NCBI GenBank assembly: GCA_949840605.1
Contig: CATKXN010000123.1
Coordinates: 1-8,269, forward strand
Length of the DNA stretch: 8,269 bases
From: an uncultured Alistipes sp.
GTDB lineage: Bacteria; Bacteroidota; Bacteroidia; Bacteroidales; Rikenellaceae
Reading direction: 5' to 3'
Numbering within the stretch: the first letter of the stretch is position 1; each line of letters opens with the position of its first letter. Made by a program: the position numbers and the translations under genes. Shown here in pieces: positions 6,177 through 8,269 of the stretch. The notes beneath the pieces are model-generated. The model saw only the letters and a list, made by a program, of their open reading frames with translations. It did no database searches and had not been told where the DNA came from.

Positions 6177-6404
6177 ATGAAAAAGATTTTCTCTTTTGTT
6201 GTCGTCATGGCTGCCGTCGCTATGGTAAGCTGCTGTGGCAATTCGAACAAGAAAGCCGCAGAGGGCGCCGCAGCTGCCGCCGCCACGACCGAGGCTGCCG
6301 CCTGCTGTGCCGAGAAATGCGACTCGACGAAGGCTTGCTGCGCCGAGAAGTGCGATTCGACGAAGGCCTGCGCCGAGAAGCCCTGCTGCCAGAAGGCCGA
6401 GTAA
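6177..6404 (+). CDS. Cysteine-rich repeat mini-lipoprotein, function unknown
   Basis: 75 residues. A lipoprotein signal peptide (MKKIF, hydrophobic core, MVSC with Cys19) is followed by CGNSNKK and then an alanine/threonine-rich spacer (about 27-42). The C-terminal half is a tandem repeat, CCAEKCDSTKA (43-53) and CCAEKCDSTKA (54-64), followed by a degenerate third copy, CAEKPCCQKAE. It holds 11 cysteines in 75 residues, nine of them in the repeat region, with no histidine. No acidic surface-export signal follows Cys19, so I infer it faces the periplasm. The CC-x3-C spacing would suit thiol-based metal binding or disulfide bonding, but I recognise no named family and assign no function. It is a monocistronic unit with a consensus promoter and its own terminator. 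Lysine and alanine codons follow the window's usual GC-rich choice, so recent transfer is not indicated. Confidence 0.85.
   Translation: MKKIFSFVVVMAAVAMVSCCGNSNKKAAEGAAAAAATTEAAACCAEKCDSTKACCAEKCDSTKACAEKPCCQKAE
6303..6368 (+). repeat. Tandem 33-base coding repeat (two units)
   Basis: Units 6303-6335 and 6336-6368 both encode CCAEKCDSTKA. They are identical at 29 of 33 bases. All four differences (TGT/TGC, AAA/AAG, GAC/GAT, GCT/GCC) are third-position and synonymous. A partial third unit begins at 6369 (TGC GCC GAG AAG). Confidence 0.95.
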
Positions 6405-6427
6405 TTTCCGGTTAGGTTTGAGAGTGA

Positions 6428-6456
6428 GGGAGGTTCGCAAGAATCCCCCTTTTTTT
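6428..6456 (+). terminator. Rho-independent terminator after the cysteine-rich lipoprotein
   Basis: GGGAGGTT (6428-6435) pairs with AATCCCCC (6442-6449) over eight positions, with one A-C mismatch and one G-U pair, around a 6-base loop CGCAAG. Seven T residues follow (6450-6456). It lies 24 bases past the stop codon and separates the small lipoprotein from the flavoprotein gene. Confidence 0.8.
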
Positions 6457-6517
6457 ATTGCCCCGTCTCTGGTGCGAAAAATGCAGGAGATTGTTTTTGC
6501 CTAAAAAAATAGTTGCC

Positions 6518-7132
6518 ATGAAAGTACTGCTTATCAACGGAAGTCCGCGGCGCGAGGGAAACACCTTCATCGCGCTTTCGGAAGTGGCCCGCACGCTCGA
6601 ATCCGAGGGGATCGGGACCGAGATCGTGTCGATCGGCACCCGGGCCGTGCAGGGGTGCATCGCCTGCGGGAAGTGCGCGGAGCTGGGACGCTGCGTCTTC
6701 AACGATGCGCTCTACAACGAGGTGCGCGACAAACTCGCGGGGACCGACGCCCTAGTGGTCGGCTCGCCGGTCTACTATGCCGGGCCGAACGGATCGCTGT
6801 GCGCGTTGCTCGACCGGCTGTTCTATTCCTGCGGGGAACTGCTGGTCTACAAGCCCGCAGCCGCGGTAGCCGTCTGCCGCCGGGGCGGGGCGAGCGCGGC
6901 GTTCGACCGCCTGAACAAGTATTTCACGATCTCGAACATGCTCGTCGTCTCGTCGCAATATTGGAACAGCGTCCACGGACGGCTGCCCGGCGAAGCTGCG
7001 CAGGATGCCGAAGGGTTGCAGACGATGCGGGTGCTGGCGCGCAATATGGCGCGCGTGCTCCGTGCGGGACTGCTGGCCGGGGAGAGGCGTCCGGAACCCG
7101 AAGAACGCGTGGCGACGAGCTTCATCCGGTAG
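6518..7132 (+). CDS. Iron-sulfur flavoprotein / NADPH-dependent FMN reductase family
   Basis: 204 residues with a flavodoxin-like fold. The FMN phosphate loop is INGSPRREGNT (6-16), and the second flavin-binding stretch is VGSPVYYAGPNGSL (81-94). Between them lies a compact cysteine motif C-x2-C-x2-C-x5-C (Cys47, 50, 53, 59 in GCIACGKCAELGRC), matching the CX2CX2CX4-7C pattern known to hold a 4Fe-4S cluster in iron-sulfur flavoproteins of the Isf family. It should be a cytoplasmic electron carrier or reductase; partner and substrate cannot be read from the sequence. The frame is open back to 6458, but the 20 extra residues overlap the terminator region, and the family N-terminus (MKVLLINGSP) begins at 6518. 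The gene stands alone: a terminator precedes it and a new promoter follows. A weak promoter candidate, TCTG-N20-TGTTTTTG (6468-6499), lies just upstream. Confidence 0.9.
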   Translation: MKVLLINGSPRREGNTFIALSEVARTLESEGIGTEIVSIGTRAVQGCIACGKCAELGRCVFNDALYNEVRDKLAGTDALVVGSPVYYAGPNGSLCALLDRLFYSCGELLVYKPAAAVAVCRRGGASAAFDRLNKYFTISNMLVVSSQYWNSVHGRLPGEAAQDAEGLQTMRVLARNMARVLRAGLLAGERRPEPEERVATSFIR

Positions 7133-7286
7133 GCGCCGCCGGAGGGAGGACGGAACCGCGGGCAGTTTCCTGCGGCTCTCGGGCGGAGGGGCCCTGCGGC
7201 GGTCCGATACGGCACCGGGTATCCCGATTGGTCGGATAGTTGCAAATTGTGGGAATATTTTTTCATTTTCTTCCGAACGGGATGTT

Positions 7287-7294
7287 TATCTTTG
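7287..7294 (+). promoter_or_regulatory. -7 element for the GH43 gene
   Basis: TATCTTTG matches TAnnTTTG exactly and lies 22 bases before the ATG at 7317, giving a leader of about 16 bases. No clear TTTG is found 19-21 bases upstream (only T-rich sequence near 7258-7263), so expression may need an activator. The rest of the gap after the flavoprotein stop (7133-7286) is GC-rich for about 80 bases, then AT-rich. I see no gene or T-tract terminator in it. Confidence 0.65.
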
Positions 7295-7316
7295 TATCGT
7301 CTGAAAATACACCCGC

Positions 7317-8269
7317 ATGAAGAACCTGTTATTACTTTTATCGCTCCTGGCCGCCGGCTGCGGCGGGAGTTACACCAATCCGCTGGACGTCGCTTTCGGC
7401 GACCCGTTCGTGCTGGCTGCCTCCGACGGCCGTTTCTATATGTACGGTACGAGCGAGGGCGTAGCCGGATTCCGGGTCTGCGTATCGGACGACCTCGTCA
7501 CGTGGCGTGAGGCCGGCGTCGCCTACCGGCGCGGTGAGAAGAGCTGGGGCGTCGACTGCTTCTGGGCTCCCGAGGTGTACGAGCGCGACGGTCGCTATTA
7601 TCTCTTTTACAGCGCCAACTGGCGGGAGAAACCGACCGTGGACGCCGAGTTTTTCCGGATCGGGGTCGCCGTGTCCGACTCGCCGGCCGGACCGTTCACC
7701 GATCTGTACGACCGTCCGATTTTCGATCCCGGGTATCCGGTAATCGACGCCAATGTGTTCTGGGACAGCGACGGAAGCGTCTATCTCTACTATTCCCGCT
7801 GTTGCTACAAGCACAGTGTGGAGAGCGAAGTGGCCGAGTGGGCGCGCCGCAAAGGGATGTACGACGAGATCGAGGAGAGCTGGGTGTACGGGGTGCGGAT
7901 GAAGCCCGACTTCAGCGGAATCATCGGCGAGCCGGTGGCCCTGCTGACGCCTCCGGCGACGATGGACGATCCCCAGGCGGAGTGGGAGAGCCGTTCGGTC
8001 ATGTCCGGGGAGGTGAACCGGCGCTGGACCGAAGGGTCTTTCCTTTTCAAGGATAACGGCAGGTATTATATGATGTATTCGGCCAATCACTACGGCGGGC
8101 AATACTATGCCGTGGGATACGCCACTTCCGATGCCCCGCTGGGGCCTTTTGTGAAATCGGCGGACAATCCCGTGCTGGAGAAGAATACGGACCGCGGCGG
8201 GGACGTGACCGGGACCGGCCACAATATGGTGCTCACGCTCGCCGACGGCGAGCGGTACTGCGTGTACCA
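7317..8269 (+). CDS. Glycoside hydrolase family 43-like lipoprotein (3' end outside window)
   Basis: 317 complete codons are visible; the C-terminus is beyond the right edge. The signal peptide MKNLLLLLSLLAAGC gives a lipobox with Cys15, so the enzyme is membrane-anchored. The five-bladed propeller pattern of GH43 is clear. The presumed general base Asp29 is in FGDPFVL. WAPEVYERDGRYYLFYSA (83-100) is a typical second blade. The presumed pKa-modulating Asp144 is in VIDANVF, and the presumed general acid Glu239 is in WTEGSFLF, followed by NGRYYMMYSAN. A late TGTGHNM (298-304) also fits. The family removes arabinose, xylose or galactose units from plant and host glycans with inversion; which one cannot be told here. 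Residues about 161-236 between the second and third catalytic residues form a charged stretch that I do not match to a subfamily. No SusC/SusD pair is visible, so membership in a polysaccharide locus is open. Confidence 0.9.
   Translation, partial: MKNLLLLLSLLAAGCGGSYTNPLDVAFGDPFVLAASDGRFYMYGTSEGVAGFRVCVSDDLVTWREAGVAYRRGEKSWGVDCFWAPEVYERDGRYYLFYSANWREKPTVDAEFFRIGVAVSDSPAGPFTDLYDRPIFDPGYPVIDANVFWDSDGSVYLYYSRCCYKHSVESEVAEWARRKGMYDEIEESWVYGVRMKPDFSGIIGEPVALLTPPATMDDPQAEWESRSVMSGEVNRRWTEGSFLFKDNGRYYMMYSANHYGGQYYAVGYATSDAPLGPFVKSADNPVLEKNTDRGGDVTGTGHNMVLTLADGERYCVY

Noticed and set aside
7133..7204. GC-rich complementary stretches (CCGCC near 7135, GGCGG near 7196) after the flavoprotein gene
   Set aside because: The arms are interrupted, about 50 bases apart and without a T run. 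They are more likely compositional than a terminator or structured RNA.
7338..8222. 294-codon minus-strand open frame
   Set aside because: It is antisense to the GH43 gene; the His/Gly/Val-rich product has no recognisable motif and no promoter.

Overview
The window looks like a piece of chromosome from a high-GC member of the Bacteroidota, most likely an Alistipes-like gut bacterium. Three things point there. At least three promoters carry the -7 element TATCTTTG (consensus TAnnTTTG), which is typical of the phylum. Shine-Dalgarno sequences are mostly weak or absent. The gene set (UbiE/MenG, an FtsX-type permease, a YugP-like zinc peptidase, SPOR-like and LEA-like envelope proteins, a GH43 lipoprotein) is ordinary for the group. 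The genus is an inference from GC content and gene style, not from a database match. I see no rRNA, tRNA, CRISPR array, insertion sequence or phage gene.

Layout. On the minus strand, reading leftward from about 2970, lies a tight three-gene unit: a YdfG-like short-chain dehydrogenase (2918-2169), a membrane zinc metallopeptidase (2160-1399) and an SGNH/GDSL hydrolase that runs off the left edge (1391-1). The genes are separated by only 8 and 7 bases. A 229-base divergent intergenic region (2919-3147) holds promoters for both directions. It also holds a near-identical 18-base direct repeat placed once in front of each promoter, and a 9-base-arm inverted repeat that brackets the presumed plus-strand -7 box. 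On the plus strand, a four-gene unit follows in which every junction is an ATGA stop/start overlap: LolC/E-like permease (3148-4392), ubiE/menG (4389-5105), LEA14-like lipoprotein (5102-5608) and SPOR-like secreted protein (5605-6072).

Next comes a free-standing transcription unit: a textbook Bacteroidota promoter (TTTG-N19-TATCTTTG, 6107-6137), a 75-residue cysteine-rich lipoprotein built on a tandem CCAEKCDSTKA repeat (6177-6404), and a hairpin-plus-T7 terminator (6428-6456). It is followed by an iron-sulfur flavoprotein (6518-7132) and, behind its own -7 box, a GH43 lipoprotein glycosidase cut by the right edge (7317-8269).

How they fit together. The plus-strand four-gene unit joins menaquinone methylation to envelope functions (a lipoprotein-export-type permease, a lipoprotein and a periplasmic SPOR-like protein), so coupling is by expression rather than one pathway. 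The most unusual items are the small cysteine-rich lipoprotein, whose two DNA repeat units differ only at synonymous third positions, and the repeat architecture of the divergent promoter region. I found no convincing large undescribed multi-gene system here.
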